Part shown: positions 10,957-22,447 of the stretch, piece by piece | Layout: each line of letters starts with the position of its first letter | Numbering within the stretch: position 1 is the first letter of the stretch | Assembly: GCA_008015235.1 (NCBI GenBank) | Contig: SSFF01000003.1 | Span: forward strand, 248,001-312,000 | DNA: 64,000 bases | Source: Rhodoferax sp. | GTDB taxonomy: Bacteria > Pseudomonadota > Gammaproteobacteria > Burkholderiales > Burkholderiaceae_C | Direction of reading: 5' to 3' | Notes under the pieces: model-generated | The model's database searches: none | What the model was told of the DNA's origin: nothing | The model's input: the letters and a program-made list of their open reading frames with translations, nothing else | Program-made: the position numbers and the translations under genes

Positions 10957-11803
10957 ACCCCAAACCCTAGCCCCCCACGGTACCGCTGCAGAATCAGCCA
11001 TTGGGGTTTTTGACAGCGGTGTCGGGGGCCTGAGCGTGCTGCAGGAGTTGCAGCGCGAACTCCCGCACGAACGCTTTGTGTACGTGTCGGATGCCGGGCA
11101 TGCGCCCTACGGCGAAAAGGACGACGCGGCAGTGCTGGAACGCTCGCGCCACATCACCCAGTACCTGCGTGTACACCATCGCATCAAAGCCCTGGTGGTC
11201 GCCTGCAACACGGCCACAGCGGCCGCCATTGGCACCTTGCGTTCTTGCTACCCGGAATTGCCCATTGTCGGCATTGAACCGGCCATCAAACCGGCCTTGG
11301 CCAGCAGCCAGACCGGCCATGTGGGCGTCATGGCGACCCGCGGCACGCTGGCGAGCCAGAAGTTTAAGGCCCTGGTGACAAGTCTGCCCCCAAACGGCCA
11401 CCTGGCGTTGCAGGCCTGCGATGGCCTGGCCAATGCCATCGAACGCAACGACACTATCAAAACAGAAGCGCTCTGCGCACAGTACATGCGGGCCATGGGC
11501 ACTTTTGGCTTAAATAATGGGGATATTGACACGCTCGTACTGGGCTGCACCCATTACCCCTTTGCCCAGCACATCCTGCGCAGGTTCACCGGCCCGGAAG
11601 TGCGTTTTTTGGAAGGCGGTGCCCCGGTGGCACGCCAAACCCGCCGACTTTTGGAAACCGCAGGGCTTCTGTCCTACCAAACCATGGCTGGCAGCACTCA
11701 ATTCCTGACCAGTGGCGAGACGGCCCCCCTCGCCGAGGCGATTGAGCGCTGGCTCCATCTGACAGCCACCGTAGGCAGTCTACCTGCCGAACAGGCTGTT
11801 TGA
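10949..11803 (+). CDS. murI: Glutamate racemase
   Basis: MurI makes D-glutamate for peptidoglycan. The sequence has GVFDSGVGGLSVLQEL at the N-terminus, VVACNTATAAAIG with the first catalytic Cys, and VLGCTHYPFA with the second. I chose the GTG at 10949, which overlaps the end of fumA by 8 bases and gives 284 residues. Another GTG at 10922 would add nine residues. There is no strong ribosome site for either, so translation may be coupled to fumA. The 3' end overlaps the convergent gene at 11780 by 24 bases. Confidence 0.93.
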   Translation: MPEPQTLAPHGTAAESAIGVFDSGVGGLSVLQELQRELPHERFVYVSDAGHAPYGEKDDAAVLERSRHITQYLRVHHRIKALVVACNTATAAAIGTLRSCYPELPIVGIEPAIKPALASSQTGHVGVMATRGTLASQKFKALVTSLPPNGHLALQACDGLANAIERNDTIKTEALCAQYMRAMGTFGLNNGDIDTLVLGCTHYPFAQHILRRFTGPEVRFLEGGAPVARQTRRLLETAGLLSYQTMAGSTQFLTSGETAPLAEAIERWLHLTATVGSLPAEQAV

Positions 11804-12133
11804 ACGGCGGGGCGCATTGGCTGCAAGCTGTGCCCCAAAATGTTCGGCCAATTGGTTGACCCTTTCACGTGCAGTGCGCTCACCATGCTGTGCCGCCAAG
11901 GCACGGACCAGCTCGGGACGCAGGTACCACAGGGCTTCCAAGTCACGTGCATAGCGTATGCGTCGAAGCAACAACAGGTGTGCAGCTTCGTCCATACCCA
12001 TGCCTTCGAAAAGCAACAGTTCCAGCATGGCATTGCGGGCTGCATCAATCGATGGCGCATGCCCTGTGCTGCTGCCGCCCAACCATCCCAGCAAGCTGTC
12101 ACGGATCGAAGAAACCGCCCAAGCCACGCGCAT
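11780..12133 (-). CDS. Conserved hypothetical protein
   Basis: This protein of 117 residues is predicted to be mostly alpha-helical and soluble, with no signal peptide or membrane span. It is rich in Ala, Leu and Arg, with charged helices such as MDEAAHLLLLRRIRYARDLEALWYLRPEL split around residue 60. I do not recognise a named family. It lies between murI (convergent, 3' overlap) and two tRNA genes on the same strand. Codon use resembles its neighbours, which supports a real gene. Confidence 0.65.
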   Translation of the reverse strand: MRVAWAVSSIRDSLLGWLGGSSTGHAPSIDAARNAMLELLLFEGMGMDEAAHLLLLRRIRYARDLEALWYLRPELVRALAAQHGERTARERVNQLAEHFGAQLAANAPRRSNSLFGR

Positions 12134-12258
12134 CGCCTTTCATCCACGGCAAGGTGCACCATGCCCCTGTACCAACAGTCCGCATTGAATACCGCTTGGA
12201 CAAATGAAAAGCCTAAAAATGCAGGCGCTTTGACCGCCAAATGACGCGTTGGGCCAGT

Positions 12259-12335
12259 TGGCGTGCCCGGAGGGGATCGAACCCCCGACCCACAGCTTAG
12301 AAGGCTGTTGCTCTATCCAACTGAGCTACGGGCAC
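12259..12335 (-). tRNA. tRNA-Arg (anticodon TCT)
   Basis: The minus strand folds into a full cloverleaf: acceptor GTGCCCG/CGGGCAC, D arm with AGCTCAGTTGGATAGAGC, anticodon loop CTTCTAA with TCT, T arm GGGTTCGATCC, and an encoded 3' CCA. It decodes AGA. Confidence 0.97.
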
Positions 12336-12340
12336 AAAGA

Positions 12341-12366
12341 ACAAAGGCCCGAAACGGGCCTTTGTT
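12341..12366. terminator. Hairpin between the two tRNA genes
   Basis: There is a perfect 11-bp stem, ACAAAGGCCCG with CGGGCCTTTGT, around a short loop. It may end the tRNA-Pro transcript or act as a processing site between tRNA-Pro and tRNA-Arg. Confidence 0.6.
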
Positions 12367-12373
12367 TATATGA

Positions 12374-12450
12374 TGGTCGGGGCGAAAGGATTCGAACCTT
12401 CGACCCTCTGCTCCCAAAGCAGATGCGCTACCAGGCTGCGCTACACCCCG
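12374..12450 (-). tRNA. tRNA-Pro (anticodon TGG)
   Basis: The minus strand folds as tRNA: acceptor CGGGGTG/CGCCCCG, D arm AGCGCAGCCTGGTAGCGC, anticodon loop with TGG between TT and GA, T arm GGTTCGAATCC, discriminator A and an encoded CCA. It decodes CCA and related proline codons. Confidence 0.97.
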
Positions 12451-12523
12451 ACAATCCGCTATTCTACCTTGAAGCCACCCCACGCCCGACCACATTTGAG
12501 TCTGTTTCACTCACTATTTGCCC

Positions 12524-13273
12524 ATGACACTGCCTTGGCTTGAACGGGACACACCATTTCCGCCCATTGAGAGCGCCTGGGGGCCGGGCTCCGAAGCCCC
12601 TGGATTACTGGCCGCCGGGGCTGACTTGAGTACCAGCCGACTACTAGACGCCTACAAGCATGGCATTTTTCCCTGGTTCTCACACGGACAACCGATCTTG
12701 TGGTGGAGTACTGATCCGCGCATGGTGTTGAAGGTCAATGAATTTCATCTGCGACATTCATTCGTCAGAGTCCTCAGAAAATTCGATGCGGCTGCGGACT
12801 GTGAAGTTCGGATAGACAGCGCATTTGCGAACGTCATTCAACATTGCGCCAACACGCCCCGGGCAGGACAGGCGGGCACCTGGATCATTGAGGATATGCA
12901 GCACGCCTATTTGGCATTGCATACCGCTGGCCATGCACACAGTGTGGAAACCTGGATGAATGGGCGACTGGTGGGTGGCCTGTACTGCGTGGCAATTGGG
13001 CGAGCCGTGTTTGGCGAGTCGATGTTCACGCTGGCTTCTGACGCCTCCAAAATTGCGTTGGCCGCGCTGGTAGCACTCTGTCGCCACCACAATGTTCACT
13101 GGATTGATTGCCAACAAAATACCAGGCATCTTGCCTCTCTGGGGGCACAGGAGATTCCTCGGAAAGCGTTCGCCACAGGACTGCTGGAAAGTACTGCTGC
13201 ACCATCAATGGATTGGCGTTGGAACCCCCTATACTGGAACGCACTGGGGTTCCGTCAAGCGAGACCAACGTGA
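12524..13273 (+). CDS. aat: Leucyl/phenylalanyl-tRNA--protein transferase
   Basis: Aat adds Leu or Phe from charged tRNA to N-terminal Arg or Lys of proteins, making them ClpAPS substrates. The 249-residue product carries the family signatures [25 protein letters not shown] (split), [31 protein letters not shown] and [21 protein letters not shown]. The ATG at 12524 starts the conserved N-terminus. The stop overlaps the GTG start of bpt by four bases, so the two are translationally coupled, completing an N-degron module. Confidence 0.95.
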   Translation: MTLPWLERDTPFPPIESAWGPGSEAPGLLAAGADLSTSRLLDAYKHGIFPWFSHGQPILWWSTDPRMVLKVNEFHLRHSFVRVLRKFDAAADCEVRIDSAFANVIQHCANTPRAGQAGTWIIEDMQHAYLALHTAGHAHSVETWMNGRLVGGLYCVAIGRAVFGESMFTLASDASKIALAALVALCRHHNVHWIDCQQNTRHLASLGAQEIPRKAFATGLLESTAAPSMDWRWNPLYWNALGFRQARPT

Positions 13274-14025
13274 CCGATTTGAACGACTTTTCACTCAAGA
13301 CCGTGCAGTTCTATGCGACTGCACCCTATGAGTGCAGTTATCTTCCCTCGCGCTTGGCACGCTCCCAGGTAGCAAGCCCAAGCCATGGGGTCACGGAGGC
13401 AGGATACTCGCAGTTGATTGAGCAAGGGTTTAGACGCAGCGGGGTTTTCACCTACCGCCCTTATTGCGACAACTGCCATGCCTGTGTTCCGTTGCGCATA
13501 GATGTCAACACATTTCAGCCCAGCCGATCCCAGCGCCGTGCTTGGGCTGCGCACCATGAACTTCAGACTACCGTGCGTGAATTGGTATTCGACCCGGCAC
13601 ACTATGCGCTTTACCAGCGTTACCAGTCCCGCCGTCATGTCGATGGCGGCATGGACAAAGACGGGGTGGAGCAGTACCACCAATTCCTTCTTCAGAGCCA
13701 TGTGGATACGAGGCTCGTCGAATTTCACATTGTGGATAGAATCAATGCAGCTCGCACGCTAAAAATGGTTTCAATCATTGATGTCTTGCAAGATGGACTC
13801 TCCGCCGTCTATACCTTTTTCGACCCCAATGACCATGCCAGCTACGGCACGTACAACGTTCTATGGCAAGTGGATTGCGCCCGCCAAATGGGCTTAAAGC
13901 ATGTGTATTTGGGTTATTGGATAGGGGCAAGCCAGAAAATGAACTACAAGTCGAAATTCCGCCCCTTTCAGATATACCAGAATGGAATTTGGACAGACGG
14001 TGTGCGACTAGACCGCCAACCATAG
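13270..14025 (+). CDS. bpt: Aspartate/glutamate leucyltransferase (bacterial Ate homologue)
   Basis: Bpt adds Leu to N-terminal Asp or Glu, feeding the bacterial N-degron pathway. The product has 251 residues from the GTG at 13270 ([14 protein letters not shown]). It shows the ATE N-domain motif [11 protein letters not shown], a Cys-containing segment [16 protein letters not shown], and the C-domain motif [20 protein letters not shown]. The frame is open further upstream inside aat, but homology begins at the GTG, which overlaps the aat stop as GTGA. Confidence 0.94.
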   Translation: MTDLNDFSLKTVQFYATAPYECSYLPSRLARSQVASPSHGVTEAGYSQLIEQGFRRSGVFTYRPYCDNCHACVPLRIDVNTFQPSRSQRRAWAAHHELQTTVRELVFDPAHYALYQRYQSRRHVDGGMDKDGVEQYHQFLLQSHVDTRLVEFHIVDRINAARTLKMVSIIDVLQDGLSAVYTFFDPNDHASYGTYNVLWQVDCARQMGLKHVYLGYWIGASQKMNYKSKFRPFQIYQNGIWTDGVRLDRQP

Positions 14026-14047
14026 TTATTGAACCCTGAAAACGCGC

Positions 14048-14845
14048 ATGCGCCACAAAGACGACACATCTCCCGCCACCCCCTCAGTCCAAGTGATGGA
14101 GCGGATGTTTCTGCTCATCGACATTCTTGCGGCAAAAGAGGATGCACTGACTCTTAAAGAAATCAGTGACAAGGCAGGCCTGCATCCATCGACCGCCCAC
14201 CGCATACTGAATGATTTGGTCATTGGGCGCTTCGTAGATCGCCCCCAGTCAGGTACCTATCGGCTGGGTATGCGCCTCTTGGAGCTAGGCAACTTGGTGA
14301 AAGGTCGCCTCAATATCCGTGATGCCGCCCTTACGCCCATGCGTGAGTTGCACAAATTGATACAGCAACCCGTCAACCTCAGCGTGCGCCAAGGCGATGA
14401 AATTGTGTACATCGAACGCGCATTCAGTGAACGCTCCGGCATGCAGGTCGTGCGGGCCATCGGTGGCCGTGCCCCGCTGCACCTTACCTCGGTCGGCAAG
14501 CTCTTTCTGTCCGTGGACGAACCCCAGCGCATACGCGCTTACGCAGCCCGGACAGGCCTCCACGGCCACACCAAAAACAGCATCACTCGTGTCGAAGAAT
14601 TGGAGCGGGAATTGTCAAAGGTACGCCAGTACGGCTATGCCAACGACAACGAAGAGTTGGAGCTGGGCGTACGTTGCATGGCGGCTGGCATTTACGATGA
14701 CCAAAACAAACTGGTGGGCGGCTTGTCCATATCGGCGCCAAGCGGAAGAATGGATGAAAACTGGCTGCCCAAATTGCGGGACGCGGCACAGACCATCTCT
14801 GAAACTCTGGGGCATCAACCGCATTTACGCAATGGACAGCACTGA
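14048..14845 (+). CDS. IclR family transcriptional regulator
   Basis: The protein has 265 residues with an N-terminal winged HTH (about 15-75: DALTLKEISDKAGLHPSTAHRILNDL) and a C-terminal IclR effector domain (about 85-255) with GRAPLHLTSVGKLFL and GVRCMAAGIYDDQNKLVGGLSISAP split around residue 215. IclR proteins usually repress or activate catabolic genes in response to a small molecule. No catabolic operon is adjacent, so its target is unknown. It starts 22 bases after bpt and may be read through from it. A terminator follows. Confidence 0.92.
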   Translation: MRHKDDTSPATPSVQVMERMFLLIDILAAKEDALTLKEISDKAGLHPSTAHRILNDLVIGRFVDRPQSGTYRLGMRLLELGNLVKGRLNIRDAALTPMRELHKLIQQPVNLSVRQGDEIVYIERAFSERSGMQVVRAIGGRAPLHLTSVGKLFLSVDEPQRIRAYAARTGLHGHTKNSITRVEELERELSKVRQYGYANDNEELELGVRCMAAGIYDDQNKLVGGLSISAPSGRMDENWLPKLRDAAQTISETLGHQPHLRNGQH

Positions 14846-14890
14846 ATGTGTGAACTCCAGTTGCCTGGCCGAACCACACCATGCGGGAAT

Positions 14891-14917
14891 TAAAAAGGCG
14901 CCTGTGGCGCCTTTTTA
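14891..14917. terminator. Bidirectional terminator after the IclR gene and pbpG
   Basis: The stem TTAAAAAGGCGCC pairs with GGCGCCTTTTTAA, with A/T runs on both sides. It overlaps the stop codon of the minus-strand peptidase gene and serves both converging genes. Confidence 0.85.
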
Positions 14918-15943
14918 ATTGGATAAGGAGGATTGGAACCGTAGCTCCGGCCGATCCAGTGCAGAGAATTTCACACCGGTACCTGCCGAGCCAGCCTCTA
15001 CCCAGCGACGTACACGCTGCGCATCCGCGATGCGACTGAGTTTTCCAGCAGAGTCCAAAAACACCATGATCAACTTGCGACCGGCTACTTTAGCCTGCAT
15101 CACCAGACATTGGCCTGCTTCGGAGATGTAGCCTGTCTTCTGCAACCCAATGTCCCACTCCGGGTTTTTCACCAAGCGATTGGTCGTGGTGTATTGCAGA
15201 GTCCTGCGACCGACTTCCACTTGGTGCTCGGGAGATGTGGAGAGTTCCCGCAGCAGCGGATCTCCATAAGCGAAATTAACCAAAACAGCCAAATCGCGGG
15301 CGCTGGATTGATTCTGACTGGAAAGACCGGTGGGCTCTACATAGCGTGTATCACCCATGCCCAAGGCACGGGCCTTGGCATTCATCAGCGCCACGAAGGC
15401 CTGCAAACCGCCGGGATAAGTCCGTCCCAGAGCATGGGCAGCACGGTTCTCACTGGACATCAAAGCCAAATGGAGCAGCTCTCCCCGCGTTAGCTGCGAA
15501 CCGACCATCAACCGGGAGGAGCTGCCCTTTTCCGTGTCGACATCGGCCTGGGAAATGGTAATTGGCTCATCCATGGGTAACTTCGCCTCACTGATGACTA
15601 CGCCGGTCATCAATTTGGTAATCGAAGCAATGGGCAAGACTGCCTGGTCGTTTTTCCGGTACAGGACTTCGTTGGTGTCCTGGTCAATCACCAGGGCCAC
15701 GCTCGACTTCAGAGCCAATGCATCAGCGCCGGAATGGAGACCCGCAATTTTTCCAAACGATGGCTTATATGCTACTTGTCGAGTCAGACGGGGCTTTTTG
15801 GCTGACTGCTTGGACTTGACTGTGGCGACTTTGACCTGCTTTTTTGTCGCATGGTTTTTGGAAACAGGTTTTGCCGCGTGCACCACCGAAACCAACATCA
15901 GCATGCAAAATGCTGCAATCAAGCGCATGAACAATGTTTTCAA
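14915..15943 (-). CDS. pbpG: D-alanyl-D-alanine endopeptidase (PBP7/PbpG-like, S11 family)
   Basis: This periplasmic peptidase cleaves D-Ala-mDAP cross-links in peptidoglycan. It has 342 residues: a signal peptide ending near VHA (1-23), a basic Lys-rich linker (25-60), then the S11 domain. The active-site motifs are SITK (Ser about 107, Lys about 110), SEN near 163 and KTGYI. The Lys/Ser-rich linker may bind the cell wall. The gene is monocistronic and ends in a terminator shared with the IclR gene. Confidence 0.92.
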   Translation of the reverse strand: MKTLFMRLIAAFCMLMLVSVVHAAKPVSKNHATKKQVKVATVKSKQSAKKPRLTRQVAYKPSFGKIAGLHSGADALALKSSVALVIDQDTNEVLYRKNDQAVLPIASITKLMTGVVISEAKLPMDEPITISQADVDTEKGSSSRLMVGSQLTRGELLHLALMSSENRAAHALGRTYPGGLQAFVALMNAKARALGMGDTRYVEPTGLSSQNQSSARDLAVLVNFAYGDPLLRELSTSPEHQVEVGRRTLQYTTTNRLVKNPEWDIGLQKTGYISEAGQCLVMQAKVAGRKLIMVFLDSAGKLSRIADAQRVRRWVEAGSAGTGVKFSALDRPELRFQSSLSN

Positions 15944-16075
15944 AATTATTCCCTGCTATTTGGTGACGCACTCAACCCGCGCCAACTGTGAAGATGGCTG
16001 TAGTTTACGCAAAAATTTGCTTATTGATCAAGTACTTGCAGCCGCAACTTCATCAATTTTGTAAAAACTGGTCTA

Positions 16076-17614
16076 TCAACCCTGCGCAGCAACCCTCTCA
16101 GCCTTGGAGTGCAGCTTGTTCAAAGCCGATAAATAGGCCTTGGCCGATGCCACCACAATGTCGGGATCAGCCCCCACACCATTGACAATACGTCCACTGC
16201 TTTGCAATCGCACAGTGACCTCACCCTGACTCTCTGTGGAGCCGCTGATGGCATTTACGGAATACAGCACCATTTCCGCGCCACTGTGCACATGGGACTC
16301 AATGGCCTTAAGGGAAGCATCGACGGGGCCATTGCCATCTGAAGCGCCATGCACTTCCTTTCCATCGACTGTGAATACCACCGATGCGTGGGGGCGCTCA
16401 CCGGTCTCACTGTGCTGGGACAGGGAGACAAACCCATATTGGTCCTGCTGGTGCTCTGTGCTTTCTTCGCTCACCAATGCAAGAATGTCTTCGTCAAAAA
16501 TCTCGCTCTTCAGATCGGCAAGCTCTTTGAAGCGTGCAAAAGCCGCGTTAACGTCGGTTTCACTCTCCATCTGTACACCCAGCTCCTGCAAGCGTTGTTT
16601 GAATGCATTGCGACCACTGAGTTTGCCCAGAACAATCTTATTGGCAGTCCAGCCCACGTCTTCGGCGCGCATGATTTCATAGGTATCACGTGCCTTCAAA
16701 ATGCCATCCTGGTGAATACCGGAAGCATGGGCAAAGGCATTGGCCCCCACCACGGCCTTGTTCGGCTGGACAACAAACCCGGTGGTTTGGCTCACCATGC
16801 GGCTTGCGGCAAGTATGTGCTGCGTATCGATGCCAACATCCAGCTGGAAGTAGTCCTTGCGTGTTTTCACCGCCATGACCACTTCTTCGAGGCTGCAGTT
16901 TCCGGCACGTTCGCCAAGGCCATTGATGGTGCACTCGACCTGGCGCGCACCGCCAATCTTCACCCCCGCCAGCGAGTTGGCAACCGCCATGCCGAGGTCA
17001 TTGTGGCAATGCACGGACCAGATGGCTTTGTCTGAATTCGGAATGCGCTCCCGCAGTGTCTTGATGAAGTTGCCATAGAGTTCCGGAATGGCATACCCCA
17101 CCGTATCCGGAACATTAATGGTTGTTGCCCCCTCCTGAATGACGGCCTCCAACACCCGGCACAAAAAGTCCGGATCACTGCGGTAGCCATCCTCGGGGCT
17201 GAACTCGATGTCCGCCACCAGATTGCGTGCGAACCGGACCGATTGCTTGGCCTGCTCCAGAACCTGCTCCGGGGTCATGCGCAGTTTCTTCTCCATGTGC
17301 AAGGCCGAAGTGGCAATGAAGGTATGGATGCGGGCCCTGGGTGCATTGCGCAGCGCTTCGGCAGCGCGGGCAATGTCGCGGTCATTGGCGCGCGAAAGCG
17401 AACACACCGTGGAGTCCTTGATGTGGTTCGCAATGAGTTGTACTGCCTCAAAGTCACCATTGGAACTGGCAGCAAAACCGGCCTCGATCACATCGACGCG
17501 CAACCGCTCCAACTGGCGGGCAATACGCAGCTTTTCATCGCGCGTCATCGATGCACCGGGTGACTGCTCTCCATCACGCAAGGTGGTGTCAAAAATAATC
17601 AATTTGTCAGTCAT
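16076..17614 (-). CDS. leuA: 2-isopropylmalate synthase
   Basis: LeuA condenses acetyl-CoA with 2-oxoisovalerate, the first step of leucine synthesis. The 512-residue protein has the DRE-TIM metallolyase start [32 protein letters not shown] with metal-binding His, [17 protein letters not shown], and the C-terminal LeuA dimer/allosteric domain (about 390-505) that mediates leucine feedback. It is the last gene of the ilvB-ilvH-ilvC-pssA-leuA cluster, 27 bases after pssA. Confidence 0.97.
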   Translation of the reverse strand: MTDKLIIFDTTLRDGEQSPGASMTRDEKLRIARQLERLRVDVIEAGFAASSNGDFEAVQLIANHIKDSTVCSLSRANDRDIARAAEALRNAPRARIHTFIATSALHMEKKLRMTPEQVLEQAKQSVRFARNLVADIEFSPEDGYRSDPDFLCRVLEAVIQEGATTINVPDTVGYAIPELYGNFIKTLRERIPNSDKAIWSVHCHNDLGMAVANSLAGVKIGGARQVECTINGLGERAGNCSLEEVVMAVKTRKDYFQLDVGIDTQHILAASRMVSQTTGFVVQPNKAVVGANAFAHASGIHQDGILKARDTYEIMRAEDVGWTANKIVLGKLSGRNAFKQRLQELGVQMESETDVNAAFARFKELADLKSEIFDEDILALVSEESTEHQQDQYGFVSLSQHSETGERPHASVVFTVDGKEVHGASDGNGPVDASLKAIESHVHSGAEMVLYSVNAISGSTESQGEVTVRLQSSGRIVNGVGADPDIVVASAKAYLSALNKLHSKAERVAAQG

Positions 17615-17641
17615 CGAAAGCTCCTTGTGCCCGCTCAGTGC

Positions 17642-18457
17642 TTACTTGTGCAACCCGCGCTCATCGGGTTCATCGGTCGAGGTGGATATCACACTGGTCT
17701 GAATACCTCTTGCCTTGCGCACCCCATAAACCACATACCCACTGACGCCGTACATGACAAAAATACCGAACATCACGGTCGGCGGGTCAATGTTGATCAG
17801 CGCAATGACTAAGGCAATCAGCACGATGACGGCAAAGGGGACGCTCTTTTTGGCCCCCACGTCCTTGAAACTGAAGAATGGCACATTGGTCACCATGGTC
17901 AACCCGGCATACAAGGCCACGCAAAACATGGGCCATGCCAGCGTGGAACCTGCCCGCCCGAGGTCGGTGGAGAGCCAAATAAATCCAGCAACCAAGGCCG
18001 CCGCCGCAGGGGATGGCAGCCCCTGGAAGTAACGTTTATCCACCACAGCCGTATTGACGTTGAAGCGTGCCAAGCGCAGCGCGGCGCATGCACAGTAAAC
18101 AAAGGCGGCAAACCACCCCCATTTACCCAGATCACGCAGGGCCCATATGTAAGAAATCAGTGCAGGAGCTGCACCAAACGAAACCATATCGGCCAGCGAG
18201 TCCATTTGTTCGCCAAAAGCACTTTGTGTATTCGTCATTCGGGCTACCCGGCCATCGAGACTGTCTAGCACCATGGCACAAAAGACGCCCACAGCCGCCA
18301 GGTCAAAACGCCCATTGACCGCCATGACTATGGAGTAAAACCCGCAAAACAACGCTGCCAGCGTGAACAAATTCGGCAAAATGTAGATGCCTTTGCGTCG
18401 CTTGCGCACGACCAGCCCCTCGGCCTCGTTGAAATTTGCATCGTCATTGGATTGCAT
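17642..18457 (-). CDS. pssA: CDP-diacylglycerol--serine O-phosphatidyltransferase
   Basis: PssA makes phosphatidylserine, the precursor of phosphatidylethanolamine. The 271-residue integral membrane protein carries the CDP-alcohol phosphotransferase motif DSLDGRVARMTNTQSAFG followed by EQMDSLADMVSFG, with the conserved DG-AR-G-D-D residues. The ATG at 18457 is preceded by AGGA and fits better than an ATG eight codons upstream. A terminator at 18568 separates it from ilvC, so it probably has its own promoter, shared with leuA downstream. Confidence 0.93.
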   Translation of the reverse strand: MQSNDDANFNEAEGLVVRKRRKGIYILPNLFTLAALFCGFYSIVMAVNGRFDLAAVGVFCAMVLDSLDGRVARMTNTQSAFGEQMDSLADMVSFGAAPALISYIWALRDLGKWGWFAAFVYCACAALRLARFNVNTAVVDKRYFQGLPSPAAAALVAGFIWLSTDLGRAGSTLAWPMFCVALYAGLTMVTNVPFFSFKDVGAKKSVPFAVIVLIALVIALINIDPPTVMFGIFVMYGVSGYVVYGVRKARGIQTSVISTSTDEPDERGLHK

Positions 18458-18567
18458 TGTTTTTCCTAATCTGTGCGGCAACCACGGTTACCTGAAAGCA
18501 TTCGCGCCAAGTGTACGGCACCTACACCACCGAAGGCATGGGCACCCCGATTTGCTGCACGCGGGAT

Positions 18568-18597
18568 AAAAAAAGGCCACATACGTGGCCTTTTTTT
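18568..18597 (-). terminator. Terminator downstream of ilvC
   Basis: The stem AAAAAAAGGCCAC pairs with GTGGCCTTTTTTT around ATAC. On the minus strand it lies 20 bases after ilvC and would end the ilvBHC transcript before pssA. Confidence 0.8.
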
Positions 18598-18616
18598 GTA
18601 GGGTGCCAAAACTGGT

Positions 18617-19645
<1,029 letters not shown>

Positions 19646-19768
19646 TTAAATGCTGGCGATGGCGCCCGGTTTCTTGCTGGACCTTGGCTCAGGACGACCG
19701 GTTTAACTTGTCGCCACAACTTCACACACGCCGAGCCAGAAAAGTGCGTGTGCAAATGAAACTATCTA

Positions 19769-20260
19769 TCAAATACGAAGCACACGCTCTCCACGGCCAA
19801 TGCCGCTGGAGCCCGTACGCACAGTTTCCAGAATGGAGGTGCGTTCGATCGCCTCCAGGAAGGCGTCGTTCTTGGAGCGGTCTCCGGTGAGTTCGATGGT
19901 GTAGCTCTTCTCGGTCACATCAATGATGCGGCCGCGAAAAATATCGGCCATGCGCTTCATTTCCTCGCGCTCTTTACCCACCGCACGGACTTTGACCATC
20001 ATGAGCTCACGCTCGATGTAAGCCCCTTCGGTCAAATCTACCACCTTGACTACCTCAATCAGACGATTGAGATGCTTAGTGATTTGTTCGATCACGTCAT
20101 CCGACCCGGTGGTCTGGATGGTCATGCGGGACAGGCTCGGGTCTTCCGTCGGTGCCACGGTCAGCGACTCGATGTTGTATCCACGGGCGGAAAACAAGGC
20201 AACCACACGCGACAGGGCGCCTGGTTCGTTTTCAATCAATACGGCAATGATATGTTTCAT
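19769..20260 (-). CDS. ilvH: Acetolactate synthase small (regulatory) subunit
   Basis: The 163-residue protein starts with an ACT domain (HIIAVLIENEPGALSRVVALF), followed by the C-terminal small-subunit domain. It binds valine and regulates the catalytic subunit encoded upstream by ilvB. It is full length for IlvH/IlvN of this clade and lies 136 bases after ilvB. Confidence 0.96.
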   Translation of the reverse strand: MKHIIAVLIENEPGALSRVVALFSARGYNIESLTVAPTEDPSLSRMTIQTTGSDDVIEQITKHLNRLIEVVKVVDLTEGAYIERELMMVKVRAVGKEREEMKRMADIFRGRIIDVTEKSYTIELTGDRSKNDAFLEAIERTSILETVRTGSSGIGRGERVLRI

Positions 20261-20334
20261 GGTGTGTGATTCCTCTTTTCGCCGCCCTCCCCCAACATCG
20301 GTAAACGCTGGGCTTGGCGGGCAATAGATTCTTC

Positions 20335-20388
20335 AAAAATGATAGCTGCTTGTGCAGCATCCACGCGGGGAAACCGCGATTTTTCTTG
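20335..20388. repeat. Dispersed repeat, copy 2 (ilvB-ilvH gap)
   Basis: It reads ATGATAGCTGCTTGTGCA, a short spacer, then CACGCGGGGAAACCGCGATTTT split around the hairpin. It is related to the copies at 5007, 47400, 58705 and 62241, and is the most divergent of the five. It sits between the end of ilvB and the start of ilvH. Confidence 0.5.
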
Positions 20389-20396
20389 CAAACGGG

Positions 20397-22169
20397 TTAC
20401 AAATCCTCCGAGCCCAACAGCATTTCCGTGATGCCCTTGCCGGCCTGCACCATAGGGAATACGTTCTCCGTGGGATCGGTTCGGAAGTCCATGAACACCG
20501 TTCGGTCTTTCAGCTTGCGTGCTTCACGCAAGGCCGGCTCAACGTCCTGGGGGCGCTCAATCAGCATACCAACATGGCCATAGGCCTCGGCCAGTTTCAC
20601 GAAATTGGGCAGCGCATCCATGTAGCTGTGGCTATAACGGCCCGAATACTCGATTTCCTGCCACTGGCGAACCATGCCCAGGTAGCGGTTGTTGAGCGCC
20701 ATGATCTTGATGGGCGTGTTGTACTGCAAGCAGGTGGACAGCTCCTGTATGCACATCTGCACCGAGCCCTCGCCGGTTACGCAGAAAACTTCACTCTCAG
20801 GCTTGGCCAGTTTGATGCCCATGGCGTAGGGAATGCCCACGCCCATAGTGCCCAAACCACCGGAGTTGATCCAACGCCGCGGTTCGTCAAAGCGGTAATA
20901 CTGGGCCGCCCACATCTGGTGCTGACCGACATCGGATGTGACATACGTATCCGTCCCCTTGGTCATGTTCCACAAGGTTTCAATGACGTACTGGGGTTTT
21001 ATGACATCGCCCTTGCCATGGTCGTATTTAAGGCACTGCTGCCCACGCCAGCCTTCGATCGTCTCCCACCACGATGCCAAGGCATTGGTGTCGGGCTTGA
21101 ACGCACCTTCTTTGATCATGGCGATCATTTCGGTCAGGACGTCTTTCACATCCCCCACGATGGGGATATCAACCTTGACGCGCTTGGAAATGCTCGACGG
21201 GTCGATGTCAATGTGAATGATCTTGCGTTCGTTCTGGGCAAAGTGCTTGGGGTTGCCGATGACACGGTCATCGAAACGCGCCCCAACCGCCAGCAGCACA
21301 TCGCAATTCTGCATGGTGTTGTTGGCTTCGACCGTACCATGCATCCCTAGCATTCCCAGGAATTTACGGTCACTGGCGGGATAGGCGCCCAAGCCCATCA
21401 GGGTGTTGGTGCACGGGTAACCCAGCATATCGACCAAGGTACGCAACTCGGCTGTCGCATTGCTCAGCAGCACACCACCGCCGGTATAGATGTAAGGCCG
21501 TTTGGCGCTGATCAGCAGCTGCAAGGCCTTGCGAATTTGCCCGCCATGGCCTTTGCGCACCGGGTTGTAGGAACGCATTTCCACTGTGGCCGGGTAACCT
21601 GCATAGGCGACCTTCTTGAACGAAACGTCCTTGGGAATGTCGACAACCACCGGCCCGGGACGGCCGCTGCGTGCAATGTGGAAGGCCTTCTTCATTGTCT
21701 CGGCCAAATCCCTGGCGTCCTTGACCAGGAAATTGTGCTTGACGATGGGGCGAGTGATGCCCACCGTATCGCACTCTTGGAAGGCATCCAAACCGATGGC
21801 ATGGGTTGGCACCTGGCCAGTGATCACCACAAGAGGAATGCTGTCCATGTACGCAGTGGCAATACCGGTCACAGCATTGGTAACGCCAGGACCCGAGGTC
21901 ACCAAGGCAACACCCACATCGCCAGTCGCGCGTGCGTAACCATCAGCTGCGTGCACTGCAGCTTGCTCATGCCGTACCAGCACATGCTGAATGGTGTCCT
22001 GCTTGTAGAACGCGTCATAAATGTGCAGCACTGAACCGCCGGGATAGCCCCAGACGTACTTTACATTTTCAGCCTGCAGAGCTTTGACAAGGATTTCTGC
22101 GCCACGAAGCTCCAAAGTGTCGGACGCAGATGAATTTTTAGATGCCCCGGGGGCAGATGTCATTTCCAT
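20397..22169 (-). CDS. ilvB: Acetolactate synthase large (catalytic) subunit
   Basis: This ThDP-dependent enzyme of 590 residues condenses two pyruvates, or pyruvate and 2-oxobutyrate. It shows the N-terminal ThDP pyrimidine-binding region with [16 protein letters not shown] and [18 protein letters not shown], the central FAD domain, and the C-terminal [12 protein letters not shown] with the ThDP metal-binding [12 protein letters not shown]. The N-terminal extension (about 1-25) is Ser/Ala-rich and variable. It is the first gene of the cluster. The 278-base gap upstream is shared with a divergent sigma factor gene and shows no convincing leader peptide. Confidence 0.96.
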   Translation of the reverse strand: MEMTSAPGASKNSSASDTLELRGAEILVKALQAENVKYVWGYPGGSVLHIYDAFYKQDTIQHVLVRHEQAAVHAADGYARATGDVGVALVTSGPGVTNAVTGIATAYMDSIPLVVITGQVPTHAIGLDAFQECDTVGITRPIVKHNFLVKDARDLAETMKKAFHIARSGRPGPVVVDIPKDVSFKKVAYAGYPATVEMRSYNPVRKGHGGQIRKALQLLISAKRPYIYTGGGVLLSNATAELRTLVDMLGYPCTNTLMGLGAYPASDRKFLGMLGMHGTVEANNTMQNCDVLLAVGARFDDRVIGNPKHFAQNERKIIHIDIDPSSISKRVKVDIPIVGDVKDVLTEMIAMIKEGAFKPDTNALASWWETIEGWRGQQCLKYDHGKGDVIKPQYVIETLWNMTKGTDTYVTSDVGQHQMWAAQYYRFDEPRRWINSGGLGTMGVGIPYAMGIKLAKPESEVFCVTGEGSVQMCIQELSTCLQYNTPIKIMALNNRYLGMVRQWQEIEYSGRYSHSYMDALPNFVKLAEAYGHVGMLIERPQDVEPALREARKLKDRTVFMDFRTDPTENVFPMVQAGKGITEMLLGSEDL

Positions 22170-22447
22170 GATGAACCTTTGTGAATTTCTCTAACGAAAT
22201 ACCTTGGGTGCCCCTTCGCAAACACTTGTGGCGTTGCGTCAGGACTTGAGGTCAAAGCCATAAGCGCATTGAATCCGCGCCGAGCAGTGACCCGTTTGCC
22301 TTTGATGTTGCAGCCCAAGATTATCACATCTCGGGACGCTCTTTTTGGCGAAAGCCTGACTTTAGTGGTGCGATAATTGATCCAAAGAGAGTCTTTCAAA
22401 CGTTTGCATCCCATTTTTTGTGCCACATATCGACAAATTAAAATAAA

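Noticed and set aside
22170-22447. Leader-peptide attenuator ahead of ilvB
   Set aside because: Only very short frames without runs of Leu, Val or Ile codons and no clear terminator/antiterminator pair were found.
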